Below are positions 37,711 through 48,264 of a DNA stretch of 64,000 bases, one piece after another. Origin of the DNA: Pseudomonas sp. Marseille-Q3773 (GTDB lineage Bacteria; Pseudomonadota; Gammaproteobacteria; Pseudomonadales; Pseudomonadaceae); NCBI RefSeq assembly GCF_916618955.1, contig NZ_OU745390.1, forward strand, positions 124,001-188,000, read 5' to 3'. The notes below the pieces were generated by a model that was given only the letters and a program-made list of their open reading frames with translations, was not told the DNA's origin and searched no databases. Position 1 is the stretch's first letter, and each line of letters starts with the position of its first letter. The position numbers and the translations under genes were made by a program.

Positions 37711-38205
37711 CTACTCGACGCGCATCTCGCCGCTGTACACCAATATCTCCCGACAGCGCTTGCACAGGTAGCGCCGGCCCTGACGCACCAGCTTGTGCCG
37801 CTGCGCGGTAAACGGGAAATCGCTTTGCGGGCAGGGGCAGCGGTAGATATAGCGGGTGGCCACGCGACGCTGCACTTCGTAGTTGTGGCATCGGTTGGGC
37901 GGCAGTTCATAGACGCCGCGCATGATCAGTTGCCATTCCTCGCCATGGGCCTGGATGCGGTCGCCGAACAGCTGGTGGGCCACCAGATGCGCCACTTCGT
38001 GAGCCACGGTCTGGCGCAGGAAGTCTTCCTGGTTCTCCCGATACAGTTGCAGGTTGAAGCGCAGCAGGTTTTGGTGCAGGTGGGCGACCCCGGCTTTTTG
38101 CCCGCGCAGCTTGAAGCTGACTTCCGGGCGCGGGAAGGTACGTTTGAAGAAGGTTTCGGCTTGCTGGTAACAGGTTTCGACGCGTTGTAATAGCAGCTCG
38201 GGCAT
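37711..38205 (-). CDS. sprT: SprT-family zinc metalloprotease-like protein
   Basis: 164 residues from the ATG at 38205 (MPELLLQRVE). The zinc-metalloprotease motif HEVAHLVAHQLFG is complete (residues about 70-82), and the C-terminus carries a zinc-ribbon-like cysteine set (YRCPCPQ and YLCKRC). Related to the protease domain of SPRTN; bacterial function is poorly known. Confidence 0.92.
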   Translation of the reverse strand: MPELLLQRVETCYQQAETFFKRTFPRPEVSFKLRGQKAGVAHLHQNLLRFNLQLYRENQEDFLRQTVAHEVAHLVAHQLFGDRIQAHGEEWQLIMRGVYELPPNRCHNYEVQRRVATRYIYRCPCPQSDFPFTAQRHKLVRQGRRYLCKRCREILVYSGEMRVE

Positions 38206-38332
38206 GGCGGGATGGTTCTCCTGGCCGAGCATTATGCCGCAACCCTGGGCAGCCTGCCGAGCCACCGGTCAGCGCACAGGTAGAGGCCGCCTTGCGGCGG
38301 CCCCTGGCAGATACCCAGTGTTTCCTAACGTT

Positions 38333-38932
38333 CTAGTTGGTGTACACCGGCCCCACGCCCAGGCCCCAGATGATCACCGTGGCAGCCATGATCGCCACCA
38401 GTACCACAAGGCCCACCGCCAGCACCGAGCTGGAGAACAGGAAGCCCTCGTCGGAAGGGATGTTCATGAACGTCGGCAAACCGACGTACAGCAGATACAC
38501 CGTGTAGCAGATGGCTGCGGTGCCTATCAGCATGCCCAGCCACAGGTGCGGGTACAGCGCCGCCAGGCCGCCGATGAACAATGGCGTGGCAGTGTAGGTG
38601 GCAAAGGCGACGCACTGTGCCATGGACGGGTTGGCATCGTAGGTGCGGGCCATCCAGTGGATGAATGCGCCCATCACCGCCACCCCGGCAAGCATTGCCA
38701 GGTACGACATGATGCTCATCCAGATGGCACTCTCCATGGTCAGCATCACCGCCGGTCGATCGCCGATCACCCAGCCGACCTGGGTGGTACCGATGAACGC
38801 CGAAACAGCAGGGATCGCAGCCAGGATCAGGGTGTGCGTCAGGTACATGTGGCTGATGGTTTCTTCTTCGCCACGAATTTCCCGCCATTCCTGGTCGGGA
38901 TGGGTAAACAGCCCCACAACGTGATGAATCAT
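38333..38932 (-). CDS. YIP1-family inner-membrane protein
   Basis: 199 residues from the ATG at 38932, where GAGGAG lies eight bases upstream; a TTG six codons earlier is inferior. Five hydrophobic segments (about 34-52, 72-95, 112-128, 131-150, 168-190) and the N-terminal HPDQEWREIRGEE typical of Pseudomonas YIP1-like proteins. Function unknown. Confidence 0.85.
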   Translation of the reverse strand: MIHHVVGLFTHPDQEWREIRGEEETISHMYLTHTLILAAIPAVSAFIGTTQVGWVIGDRPAVMLTMESAIWMSIMSYLAMLAGVAVMGAFIHWMARTYDANPSMAQCVAFATYTATPLFIGGLAALYPHLWLGMLIGTAAICYTVYLLYVGLPTFMNIPSDEGFLFSSSVLAVGLVVLVAIMAATVIIWGLGVGPVYTN

Positions 38933-39193
38933 GCCGATCACTCCTCTCAATGTTGCCAGACGCCCCCCAGATGGAGCGCAGCGGCCCGAGGCCCGAACAC
39001 CGATGCAAGCGGTAATGTGGCCTTATGTCGCAGTATAGGAAGCCGTTACCTACATAAACCATGCTTTTTAGAGCAAATCGCGCTGTAGGTGCGGCTCTTG
39101 ATTACATTGAAGTCTTTGTCGGAATGCCTACAGCAGCGGCGCGTTTGTGCGTAAAATAGCCGGCTTTTGTCACACCTCGCGGATCCAAGCGCT

Positions 39194-40018
39194 ATGGGCA
39201 CCCTCTCGGTCAACCAGAACAAACTGCAAAAACGCCTGCGTCGTCTCGCCGGCGAAGCCATCACCGACTACAACATGATCGAGGATGGCGACAAGGTCAT
39301 GGTCTGCCTGTCCGGCGGCAAGGACAGCTACACCATGCTCGACGTTCTGTTGCACCTGCAGAAGGTGGCGCCGATCAAGTTCGAGATCGTCGCGGTGAAC
39401 ATGGACCAGAAGCAGCCGGGCTTCCCCGAGCATGTGCTGCCGGCCTACCTCAAGGAACTGGGCGTCGAGTACCATATCGTCGAGAAGGACACCTACTCGG
39501 TGGTCAAGGAACTGGTACCCGAGGGCAAGACCACCTGCTCGCTGTGCTCGCGCCTGCGTCGTGGCACCCTGTACACCTTCGCCGACGAAATCGGCGCGAC
39601 CAAGATGGCGCTGGGGCACCACCGCGACGATATCGTCGAAACCTTCTTCCTCAACATGTTCTTCAACGGCGCGCTCAAGGGCATGCCGCCGAAGCTGCGT
39701 GCCGACGATGGCCGCAATGTGGTGATCCGCCCGCTGGCCTACTGCAGCGAGAAGGACATCCAGGCCTATTCGGACATGAAGGCATTCCCGATCATCCCTT
39801 GCAACCTGTGCGGCTCACAGGAAAACCTGCAGCGTCAGGTGGTCAAGGACATGCTGGTGGAGTGGGAGCGCAAGCACCCGGGCCGTACCGAGAGCATCTT
39901 CCGCGCCCTGCAGAACGTGGCACCGTCGCAGCTGGCCGACCGCAACCTGTTCGACTTCACCAGCCTGAAGATCGACGAAAACGCCACGCCGCGTTTCCTT
40001 GACGTGCTGAATATCTGA
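39194..40018 (+). CDS. ttcA: tRNA 2-thiocytidine(32) synthetase TtcA
   Basis: Fe-S enzyme that thiolates C32 in several tRNAs. 274 residues from the ATG at 39194. PP-loop SGGKDS (about residues 40-45), the two Cys motifs [10 protein letters not shown] and CNLCGSQ, and [13 protein letters not shown] are diagnostic. It lies four bases before the tag-like gene. Confidence 0.97.
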   Translation: MGTLSVNQNKLQKRLRRLAGEAITDYNMIEDGDKVMVCLSGGKDSYTMLDVLLHLQKVAPIKFEIVAVNMDQKQPGFPEHVLPAYLKELGVEYHIVEKDTYSVVKELVPEGKTTCSLCSRLRRGTLYTFADEIGATKMALGHHRDDIVETFFLNMFFNGALKGMPPKLRADDGRNVVIRPLAYCSEKDIQAYSDMKAFPIIPCNLCGSQENLQRQVVKDMLVEWERKHPGRTESIFRALQNVAPSQLADRNLFDFTSLKIDENATPRFLDVLNI

Positions 40019-40022
40019 GCCC

Positions 40023-40694
40023 ATGCGCGACTATCAGTGGCTGCACGAGTACTGCCTGAACCGCTTCGGCTCGGCCCAGGCCCTGGAGGCCTTCCTGCCA
40101 CAGCCGCGCACGCCGGCGCAACTGCGCGACATCAGTGATGACCGCTACCTGTCGACCCTGGCCCTGCGCGTATTCCGCGCCGGGCTCAAGCACAGCCTGG
40201 TAGATGCCAAGTGGCCGGCGTTCGAGCAGGTGTTCTTCGGCTTCGACCCGGAGAAGGTGGTATTGATGGGCGCCGAACACCTGGAGCGGCTGATGCACGA
40301 CGAGCGCATCATTCGTCACCTGGGCAAGCTCAAGAGCGTGCCGCGCAATGCACAGATGGTCCTTGATATCACCAAGGCGCACGGCAGCTTTGGCGCGTTC
40401 ATCGCCGACTGGCCGGTGACCGATATCGTTGGGCTGTGGAAGTACCTGGCCAAGCACGGCAACCAGCTGGGTGGGCTATCGGCGCCGCGCTTCCTGCGCA
40501 TGGTCGGCAAGGATACCTTCATCCCTACCGATGACATGGCGGCGGCATTGATTGCGCAGAAGGTGATCGACAAGCCGCCGACCAGCCAGCGAGACCTGGC
40601 CCTGGTACAACAGGCGTTCAACCAGTGGCATGCCGAGAGTGGCCGACCGCTGTGCCAGTTGTCGGTGATGCTGGCGCATACCGTCAACCATTGA
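40023..40694 (+). CDS. DNA-3-methyladenine glycosylase I-like protein
   Basis: 223 residues of the Tag (HhH-GPD superfamily) group. GVSD-like helix regions are seen as VFRAGLKHSLVDAKWPAFEQVFFGFDP and DERIIRHLGKLKSVPRNAQMVLDI, the latter matching the Tag pattern for the substrate pocket. It lacks the N-terminal and C-terminal zinc-snap Cys/His set of canonical Tag (one Cys only, RPLCQLS), so it belongs to a divergent branch. Probably base-excision repair of alkylated adenine. Confidence 0.75.
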   Translation: MRDYQWLHEYCLNRFGSAQALEAFLPQPRTPAQLRDISDDRYLSTLALRVFRAGLKHSLVDAKWPAFEQVFFGFDPEKVVLMGAEHLERLMHDERIIRHLGKLKSVPRNAQMVLDITKAHGSFGAFIADWPVTDIVGLWKYLAKHGNQLGGLSAPRFLRMVGKDTFIPTDDMAAALIAQKVIDKPPTSQRDLALVQQAFNQWHAESGRPLCQLSVMLAHTVNH

Positions 40695-40700
40695 GAACCG

Positions 40701-40719
40701 GGGGCCGCAAAGCGGCCCC
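40701..40719. terminator. Hairpin between convergent tag-like gene and DUF2069 gene
   Basis: GGGGCCGC-AAA-GCGGCCCC, a perfect stem without a T-run, a few bases past the tag-like stop. Confidence 0.55.
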
Positions 40720-40722
40720 GAT

Positions 40723-42084
<1,362 letters not shown>

Positions 42085-42169
42085 GTCGGGTCGCTTCCAG
42101 CAGGGTGTGGCGGCTATTCTAACCGCAGCGACTGACCATTTTGCTTGAAAACTCGAGAAGGATTGACCC

Positions 42170-42634
42170 ATGGCAAGGCGTCTGGCAGCAGTACTGGCCA
42201 TCACCGCGAGCCTGTTGCTCGGTGGTTGCGGTGCCGATTATGGCGTGGACCAGCACGGTAATACGGTTAAGGCCGAACAGATCGACGGGCACTGGCTGGT
42301 GCTCAACTACTGGGCCGAATGGTGCGGGCCGTGCCGTACCGAAATCCCGCAACTGAACGCGGCGGCCAAGCAATGGGCGGGCGACGGCATCAAGGTGGTG
42401 GGGGTGAATTTCGACGGCTTGCAGGGGCAGGACCTGAAGCAGGCGAGCGAAACCTTGGGCATCGATTTCACCGTACTGGCCCAGGACCCGGCCGAGCGCT
42501 ATGACCTGCCGCGCAGCGAGGCGCTGCCGGTCACCTACATCATCGATGACAAGGGCAAGGTGCGTGAGCAGTTGATGGGTGAGCAGACGCTGGAAGGCCT
42601 GCAGGCCAGGATCAAGGCCCTGAAGGGCGCCTGA
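42170..42634 (+). CDS. TlpA-type thioredoxin-like lipoprotein
   Basis: 154 residues. Lipobox LLLGGC (Cys 20) anchors it, and the redox motif is WCGPC (C52, C55) in the TlpA/ResA-like fold with YWAEWCGPCRTEIPQL and the cis-Pro VTYIID. Likely a periplasmic thiol-disulfide reductase. Divergent from the arsC operon. Confidence 0.92.
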   Translation: MARRLAAVLAITASLLLGGCGADYGVDQHGNTVKAEQIDGHWLVLNYWAEWCGPCRTEIPQLNAAAKQWAGDGIKVVGVNFDGLQGQDLKQASETLGIDFTVLAQDPAERYDLPRSEALPVTYIIDDKGKVREQLMGEQTLEGLQARIKALKGA

Positions 42635-42639
42635 TGTAC

Positions 42640-42662
42640 CCGGGGCTGCAAAGCAGCCCCGG
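42640..42662. terminator. Bidirectional hairpin between convergent genes
   Basis: CCGGGGCTGC-AAA-GCAGCCCCGG, perfect 10-bp stem, six bases past the TlpA-type stop. Confidence 0.6.
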
Positions 42663-42668
42663 CAATAT

Positions 42669-43073
42669 TCAGCCTTCCTCAGGCCAGAAGCGCAGCGGCT
42701 TGCCCTCGGCCGGCCAGAAACGCATCTGCTCGATCGGCGACACGTCCCAGCGTTGCACGGTTTCCAGCGCCTGCAGGAAGCGTTGTTCCTGCTCCATCAA
42801 GGCCGGCGCGCACAGTTTGCGGGTCTTGCCGACCTTGCCGAAGCTCAGGTGCTCGCCTTCGAGCGTGTATGGCGCAAACCAGTGGTTGCAACCCGCGTTG
42901 CCATAGGCGCGGCCATCGCTGGCCAGGGTCAGGGTCAGGTGGCTGTAATCGATCAGCGGTCGTTCGCCAATCCACTCCAGGACATAGCTGCGCTCCTGCT
43001 GCAGCCTGGCAGGTTCGGCGGCACAGCCCAGCAGGCCGGAGGCAATCAGCACGCCGGTCAGCAGTTTCTTCAC
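42669..43073 (-). CDS. META-domain lipoprotein (HslJ-like)
   Basis: 134 residues from a GTG at 43073; the longer upstream frame reads through the neighbouring gene. Lipobox SGLLGC (Cys 17). The META pattern YGNAGCNHWFAPYTLEGEHLSFGKVGKTRKLC is plain. Its GTG start overlaps the upstream stop (GTGA), so it is coupled to the zinc-ribbon gene. Confidence 0.88.
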   Translation of the reverse strand: MKKLLTGVLIASGLLGCAAEPARLQQERSYVLEWIGERPLIDYSHLTLTLASDGRAYGNAGCNHWFAPYTLEGEHLSFGKVGKTRKLCAPALMEQEQRFLQALETVQRWDVSPIEQMRFWPAEGKPLRFWPEEG

Positions 43074-43507
43074 TCGGCGCTCTCCTGACAACGCGGGCAC
43101 AGGTGTTTCTCGCCACGGCTGGCCCAACCCAGCTCGGCAATACGTGCGCTGGCGGCAGGCTGGCGGGCTTTCTTGCCCAGCTTGGCATCCACTGCAAACT
43201 CGAAGTCGAGCACGGCGTCGCAGCTGTCGCAGGCGACCTGCCAGGTGAGGATTTCCAGCTCGTTGAATACCGGGCCACTGGCGACGGCAACCCACTGACC
43301 GCGCGGGTTGATCAGGTGGCGCACACTCTCCACGGTCAGGCGCATCGACAGGTCCTTGCTGCCCTTGAGGGTGACCAGCAGGGTATCGCCCTTGTGCATC
43401 GAACCACCGTTGCCGGTGACCTGGTAACGGCCCGGCACCAGTGCGCGGCACTCGATCAGGGTGTGTTGCGGGTTGAAAAGGGTGTAACGGAAATCGTGCT
43501 CGACCAT
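43070..43507 (-). CDS. Conserved hypothetical protein with CxxC pairs
   Basis: 145 residues, cytoplasmic. The N-terminal 90 residues have a PilZ-like look (VSVRHLINPRGQW-type strands: SVRHLINPRGQWVAVASGP) but no confident match; the C-terminal half has CDSCD and CPRC pairs that may bind zinc. Overlaps the META lipoprotein start. Not recognised further. Confidence 0.65.
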   Translation of the reverse strand: MVEHDFRYTLFNPQHTLIECRALVPGRYQVTGNGGSMHKGDTLLVTLKGSKDLSMRLTVESVRHLINPRGQWVAVASGPVFNELEILTWQVACDSCDAVLDFEFAVDAKLGKKARQPAASARIAELGWASRGEKHLCPRCQESAE

Positions 43508-43538
43508 GGGTCCTCCAGAAATGCCGCGTATCCTAGCA

Positions 43539-44528
43539 CTAACCCATCACCAGATTCTGTGGTTTGCCTGCCGCCCAGCGGTTGATGTTGTCCAGTGTGG
43601 TCGCAGCGATGGCAGCCAGTGCTTCACGGGTCAGGAAGGCCTGGTGAGCCGTGACGATCACGTTGGGGAAGGTCAGCAGGCGAGCCAGCACGTCGTCCTG
43701 CAGCGGCAGGTCGGAGCGGTCCTCGAAGAACAGCTGGGCCTCTTCCTCATAGACGTCCAGGCCCAGGTAGCCGAGCTGGCCGCTCTTGAGTGCGTCGATC
43801 AGTGCCGGGGTGTCGACCAGCGCGCCGCGGCCGGTGTTGATCAGCATGGCGCCGGGTTGCAGCCGGGCCAGGCTTTGCGCATTGATCAGGTGCCGGGTGT
43901 GCTCGTTCAGCGGGCAGTGCAGGCTGATGATACGGGCTTCGCGCAGCAGCTCGGGCAACGGCAGGTAGCGCGCGCCCAGCGCTAGCAGCTCCGGGTTGGG
44001 ATAAGGGTCGTAGGCCAGCAGCTGGCAGCCGAAACCGGCCATGATGCGGGCGAAGGCAGCGCCGATCTGGCCGGTGCCGACCACGCCGACGGTCTTGCCG
44101 TGCAGGTCGAAGCCGGTCAGCCCGTGCAAGGTGAAATCGCCTTCGCGGGTGCGGTTGTAGGCTCGGTGCAGGCGCCGGTTGAGGGCCAGGATCAGCGCAA
44201 CGGCATGTTCCGCCACGGCATGCGGCGAGTAGGCGGGCACGCGCACCACGGTCAGGCCCAGGCGCCGGGCGGCGGCCAGGTCGACGTGGTTGTAGCCGGC
44301 CGAGCGCAAGGCGATCAGGCGCGTGCCGCCGGCGGCCAGGCGCTGCAGCACCGGGGCGTCGAGTTCGTCATTGATGAAGGCGCAGACTACCTCGTAGCCC
44401 TCGGCCAGGGCAGCGGTGTCGAGGGTCAGGCGGGCAGGCTGGAAGTGCAGGTCCACGCTGGTGCCGCTGGCGGCCTGGCTGAAGCTTTCCTGGTCGTAGT
44501 GCTGGCTGCTGAACAACAGGGCGCGCAT
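43539..44528 (-). CDS. ldhA: D-lactate dehydrogenase (fermentative), 2-hydroxyacid dehydrogenase family
   Basis: 329 residues. NAD motif GVVGTGQIGAAFARIMAGFG; catalytic Arg in LRSAGYNHVD, Glu in DVYEEEAQLF and His in VTAHQAFLT. YEEEAQLFFEDRS is typical of LdhA. Its position next to gacS is conserved in P. putida and P. aeruginosa. Confidence 0.93.
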   Translation of the reverse strand: MRALLFSSQHYDQESFSQAASGTSVDLHFQPARLTLDTAALAEGYEVVCAFINDELDAPVLQRLAAGGTRLIALRSAGYNHVDLAAARRLGLTVVRVPAYSPHAVAEHAVALILALNRRLHRAYNRTREGDFTLHGLTGFDLHGKTVGVVGTGQIGAAFARIMAGFGCQLLAYDPYPNPELLALGARYLPLPELLREARIISLHCPLNEHTRHLINAQSLARLQPGAMLINTGRGALVDTPALIDALKSGQLGYLGLDVYEEEAQLFFEDRSDLPLQDDVLARLLTFPNVIVTAHQAFLTREALAAIAATTLDNINRWAAGKPQNLVMG

Positions 44529-44591
44529 GGTAATGCTCCTAAAGATTCACTGGGCTGCGGCACCAGGCCGCTCTTGCAAAGGCCGCTCTGC

Positions 44592-47348
44592 TCAGGCGCT
44601 CAACCTGGCCTGGACAGCCAGGCGGTCGATGGCAGCATCCAGCTCATCCAGCGCCTGTTGCGCCTGGGGGTGTTCCTGCTTGAGCAAGGTCTCGCTGCGT
44701 TGGCACGCGGCGCGCAGCTGCGGGACACCGCAGTAGCGCGAGGCGCCGTTCAGGCGGTGCACCTGCTCGATCAGCGTGGTGCGGTCGTCGGCCTCGCGGG
44801 CGGCGCGTATGGCTTCGCGGTCGGCCTCCAGCGAGGCCAGCAGCATGCTCAGCATGTCGGCTGCCAGGTCCGCCTTGCCGGCAGCCAGGCGCAAGCCTTC
44901 TTCGGGGTCGAGCACCTGTAGTTCATCGCCGCTGGCCAGTTGTTCGGCCAGGCGCTCCTGCTGTGGCGTGCCCAGGCTGAGCCCGGTCCATTTCATCACC
45001 ACCTGGGCCAGTTGCCGTTCGCTGATCGGTTTGGTCAGGTAGTCGTCCATGCCGCCGTGCAGCAACGCACGTTTCTCGTTGGCCATGGCGTGGGCGGTGA
45101 GGGCGACGATCGGCAGCGGGTTGCCGCTCTGGGTGTTTTCCCACAGGCGGATCTGCTCGGTGCAGGCGCGGCCGTCCATGCCGGGCATCTGCACGTCCAT
45201 CAGCACCAGGTCGAAGGGCTCGTTCTGCACCGCCTGCACCGCAGCATAGCCGTTGTCGACGGCGAGCACCTCGGCCCCCAGGTCTTCAAGCAGGGTCTGT
45301 ACCAGCAGCAGGTTGGCGGCATTGTCGTCGACACAGAGGATCTTCGGCTGGCGTTGGCCGTTGACGCTGTTCGCCTCGCCCTGGGGACGGCGCGGTTGCA
45401 CCAGCTCCAGCAACAGGCGCCGCAGTTTGCGGGTGCAGGTCGGCTTGGACAGTAGTTGGCCATGACCATTGGGCAGGTAGGGATGATACAGCGCCTGCTC
45501 GGTAGTCGGGCACAGCACCACGCACTGGCAGTGGTAACGTTCCAGCTGCTGGTGGTAATGGCCCAGCTGTTCGGGCGAGAGGTTGCCCAGGTTGGCCCCG
45601 AGCACGGCGAACTCGAATGGCTGGCCGGCCTGGCTGGCGGCCTGTACGGCCTGCAGCAACTGGGCATAGGAGGTGAACAGGCTGACGCTGAGCCCGCAGT
45701 CTTCCAGCTGGTGTTCCAGCGCCTGACGGGCCAGTTCGTGACCATCGACAATGGCCGCGCGGCGCCCCAGCAGCGGTTGCAGTGGCGGCTCCTGGAGATC
45801 GTCGTGGGCCTTGGGCAGGTTGAGGCTGATCCAGAACTGCGAACCTTCGCCCGGGGTGCTGTCGACGCCGATCTCGCCGCCCATCTGCTCGATCAGACGC
45901 TTGGAGATCACCAGGCCCAGGCCGGTGCCGCCGGGCTGGCGTGCCAATGAGTTGTCGGCCTGGCTGAACGCTTGGAACAGCGTGCGCACATCCTGGGGCG
46001 ACAGGCCGATACCCGTGTCCTGCACGCTGATGCGCAACTGTGCGCTGTCTTCGTGCTCGTCTTCGAGCATGGCGCGCACGACGATTGTGCCTTCGCGGGT
46101 GAACTTGATGGCGTTGCTGACCAGGTTGGTGAGGATCTGCTTGAGCCGCAGCGGGTCGCCGATCAGCGACGACGGGGTGTCACGGTAGATCAGGCTGAGC
46201 AGCTCCAGCTGCTTGGCATGGGCAGCCGGGGCGAGGATGGTCAGGGTATCCTGGACCAGGTCCCGCAGATTGAACGGAATACTGTCGAGCACCAGCTTGC
46301 CGGCCTCGATCTTGGAGAAATCGAGGATCTCGTTGATGATTCCCAGCAGGTTGTCGGCGGATTTCTCGATGGTGCCCAGGTAGTCAAGCTGCCGCGGGGT
46401 CAGTTCGCTTTTCTGCAGCAGGTGGGTGAAGCCGAGGATGCCGTTGAGCGGGGTACGGATTTCATGGCTCATGTTGGCCAGGAATTCCGACTTGATGCGG
46501 CTGGCCTCCAGCGCTTCCTTGCGCGCCATGTCCAGTTCGATGTTCTGGATCTCGATGGTTTCGAGGTTCTGGCGCACGTCCTCGGTGGCCTGGTCGATGC
46601 TGTGCTGCAGTTCCTCATGGGCGTTGTGCAGGGTTTCGGCCATGCGGTTGATGCCGCGCGCCAGTTCGTCCAGCTCATGGCTGCCCATGGCCGGCAGGCG
46701 TTCTTCCAGATGGCCGTCCTTGAGCTGGTTGACCGCGTGCTTGATGCGCTCGATGGGGTCGTTGATGGTACGGCTCATGCGCAGCGCCAGCAGGCCGCTG
46801 AGCACCAGGCAGGCGAGGATCAGGAGCAGGCTGGTGAACAGGTTGCGGTAGCCGCGCAACAGCGTGCCGTCGTGGGACAGTTCGATCTCGACCCAGCCCA
46901 GCAGGCGTTCGGCTTCGGCCGGCACGGCATCGGTGGCCAGGTCGCGGTGGTGGCCGAACACTGGCATCAGGTAGCGCGTGGCATCATTGCCGCTGCGCTG
47001 CAGTAATTGCATGCCGGTGCCGCCGCTTGGCGGCTGGTTGAGCATGCTCGGCCCGGCGTGGGCCAAGCGTGTGCGGTCCGGGGCCAGGAAGGTGACGGCG
47101 CGCACATCGGCCTGCTCCAGGGTCTGTGCGGCAATGCGCTCCAGTTGCGCCGGTGCCAGCCTGGCCATGGCGGGTGCAGCCAGCGGTGCCAGTTGTTCGG
47201 CAATCATTTTGCCGCGTTGCAGCAACTGGGTGCGCAGGTCGTTTTGCTGCAGCCAGGTGAAGTAGCCGCCCAGCACCAGGGCCATCAGGCCGGCCGGCAG
47301 CAGGGCCAGCAGCAGGACCCGGCTGCGTATTCCCAAGCGATCGAGCAC
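44592..47348 (-). CDS. gacS: Hybrid sensor kinase GacS
   Basis: 918 residues. N-terminal transmembrane segment (about 10-30), periplasmic domain, second segment (about 170-190), HAMP (to about 245), histidine kinase with H295 in FLANMSHEIRTPLNG, ATPase with GTGLGLVISKRL, a receiver with the phospho-Asp in DLVLMDVQMPG, and a C-terminal HPt with His in QVHRLNGASRYCG. It phosphorylates GacA, which binds the box upstream of rsmZ at 10.0 kb. No frameshift is seen; gacS is often mutated in laboratory cultures but is intact here. Confidence 0.96.
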   Translation of the reverse strand: MLDRLGIRSRVLLLALLPAGLMALVLGGYFTWLQQNDLRTQLLQRGKMIAEQLAPLAAPAMARLAPAQLERIAAQTLEQADVRAVTFLAPDRTRLAHAGPSMLNQPPSGGTGMQLLQRSGNDATRYLMPVFGHHRDLATDAVPAEAERLLGWVEIELSHDGTLLRGYRNLFTSLLLILACLVLSGLLALRMSRTINDPIERIKHAVNQLKDGHLEERLPAMGSHELDELARGINRMAETLHNAHEELQHSIDQATEDVRQNLETIEIQNIELDMARKEALEASRIKSEFLANMSHEIRTPLNGILGFTHLLQKSELTPRQLDYLGTIEKSADNLLGIINEILDFSKIEAGKLVLDSIPFNLRDLVQDTLTILAPAAHAKQLELLSLIYRDTPSSLIGDPLRLKQILTNLVSNAIKFTREGTIVVRAMLEDEHEDSAQLRISVQDTGIGLSPQDVRTLFQAFSQADNSLARQPGGTGLGLVISKRLIEQMGGEIGVDSTPGEGSQFWISLNLPKAHDDLQEPPLQPLLGRRAAIVDGHELARQALEHQLEDCGLSVSLFTSYAQLLQAVQAASQAGQPFEFAVLGANLGNLSPEQLGHYHQQLERYHCQCVVLCPTTEQALYHPYLPNGHGQLLSKPTCTRKLRRLLLELVQPRRPQGEANSVNGQRQPKILCVDDNAANLLLVQTLLEDLGAEVLAVDNGYAAVQAVQNEPFDLVLMDVQMPGMDGRACTEQIRLWENTQSGNPLPIVALTAHAMANEKRALLHGGMDDYLTKPISERQLAQVVMKWTGLSLGTPQQERLAEQLASGDELQVLDPEEGLRLAAGKADLAADMLSMLLASLEADREAIRAAREADDRTTLIEQVHRLNGASRYCGVPQLRAACQRSETLLKQEHPQAQQALDELDAAIDRLAVQARLSA

Positions 47349-47541
47349 ACTTGCCTCCTGTCATGTGCCTGGACGCCGTCAAGCGATGACGGCCAAGGCG
47401 GGAAGTTACTCCGCCTGCGGCAGCATTGCACCTCTTTAGTCGGTGTTTCATGCCGATTGCCGTGCATTGGTCGCAGCGCGGTTGCCCGGCGGGCGGCGGA
47501 TGCTCGATAATCGCGTAATTGAGAATGCATGGCAGTTGCCA

Positions 47542-48261
47542 ATGAATCCCGAAGCTGTTCACAACTGCAATATCCTCGCCATCGAGGATGACCCGGTGCT
47601 GGGCGCCTACCTGCACGAAACGCTGCAACGCGGCGGTTTCCAGGTGACCTGGTGCCGCAATGGCCTGGAGGGGCTGGAAACAGCAGGGCGTCACGCCTTC
47701 GACGTAGTGCTGCTGGACATCCTGCTGCCCGGGCTCAATGGCCTGGAGGCCCTGGCGCAATTGCGCAAACGCAGCGCCACGCCGGTAATCCTGATGTCGG
47801 CACTGGGTGCCGAGGCCGACCGCATCAACGGTTTCCAGCGCGGCGCCGATGACTACCTGCCCAAGCCGTTCAGCATGGCCGAACTGCAGGTGCGCATCGA
47901 GGCGATACTGCGCCGGGTCGCTCTCGAACGTCGTTACCGCGCCCCGCAGGCGCAGCCCGCCAGCGGTGAACTGCACTATGACGAGGGCCTGTGCGATGTA
48001 CGCCTGGACGGCCGCCTGGCCGGCCTTACCCCCAGTGAATACCGTCTGCTCGATATCCTCAACCGCAACCCCGACGAGGTGTTGAGCAAGCCGTTCCTGT
48101 ACCAGCAGGTACTGCAACGGGGCTATTCGCGGCATGACCGCAGCCTGGACATGCATGTCAGCCAGATCCGCCGCAAGCTCAAGGCCATCGGTTATCACGC
48201 ACGGCAGGTCCGTACCGTGTGGGGCAAGGGCTACGTGCTCAGCGCCAGCGAGGCGGAGTGA
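47542..48261 (+). CDS. OmpR-family response regulator (PirR position)
   Basis: 239 residues from the ATG at 47542: receiver (phospho-Asp in VVLLDILLPG) and OmpR winged helix with SLDMHVSQIRRKLK and VWGKGYVLS. Three bases separate it from its kinase. It occupies the place of PirR between gacS and cysM in P. aeruginosa, but no TonB receptor gene is adjacent here, so the regulon is unknown. Confidence 0.9.
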   Translation: MNPEAVHNCNILAIEDDPVLGAYLHETLQRGGFQVTWCRNGLEGLETAGRHAFDVVLLDILLPGLNGLEALAQLRKRSATPVILMSALGAEADRINGFQRGADDYLPKPFSMAELQVRIEAILRRVALERRYRAPQAQPASGELHYDEGLCDVRLDGRLAGLTPSEYRLLDILNRNPDEVLSKPFLYQQVLQRGYSRHDRSLDMHVSQIRRKLKAIGYHARQVRTVWGKGYVLSASEAE

Positions 48262-48264
48262 CCC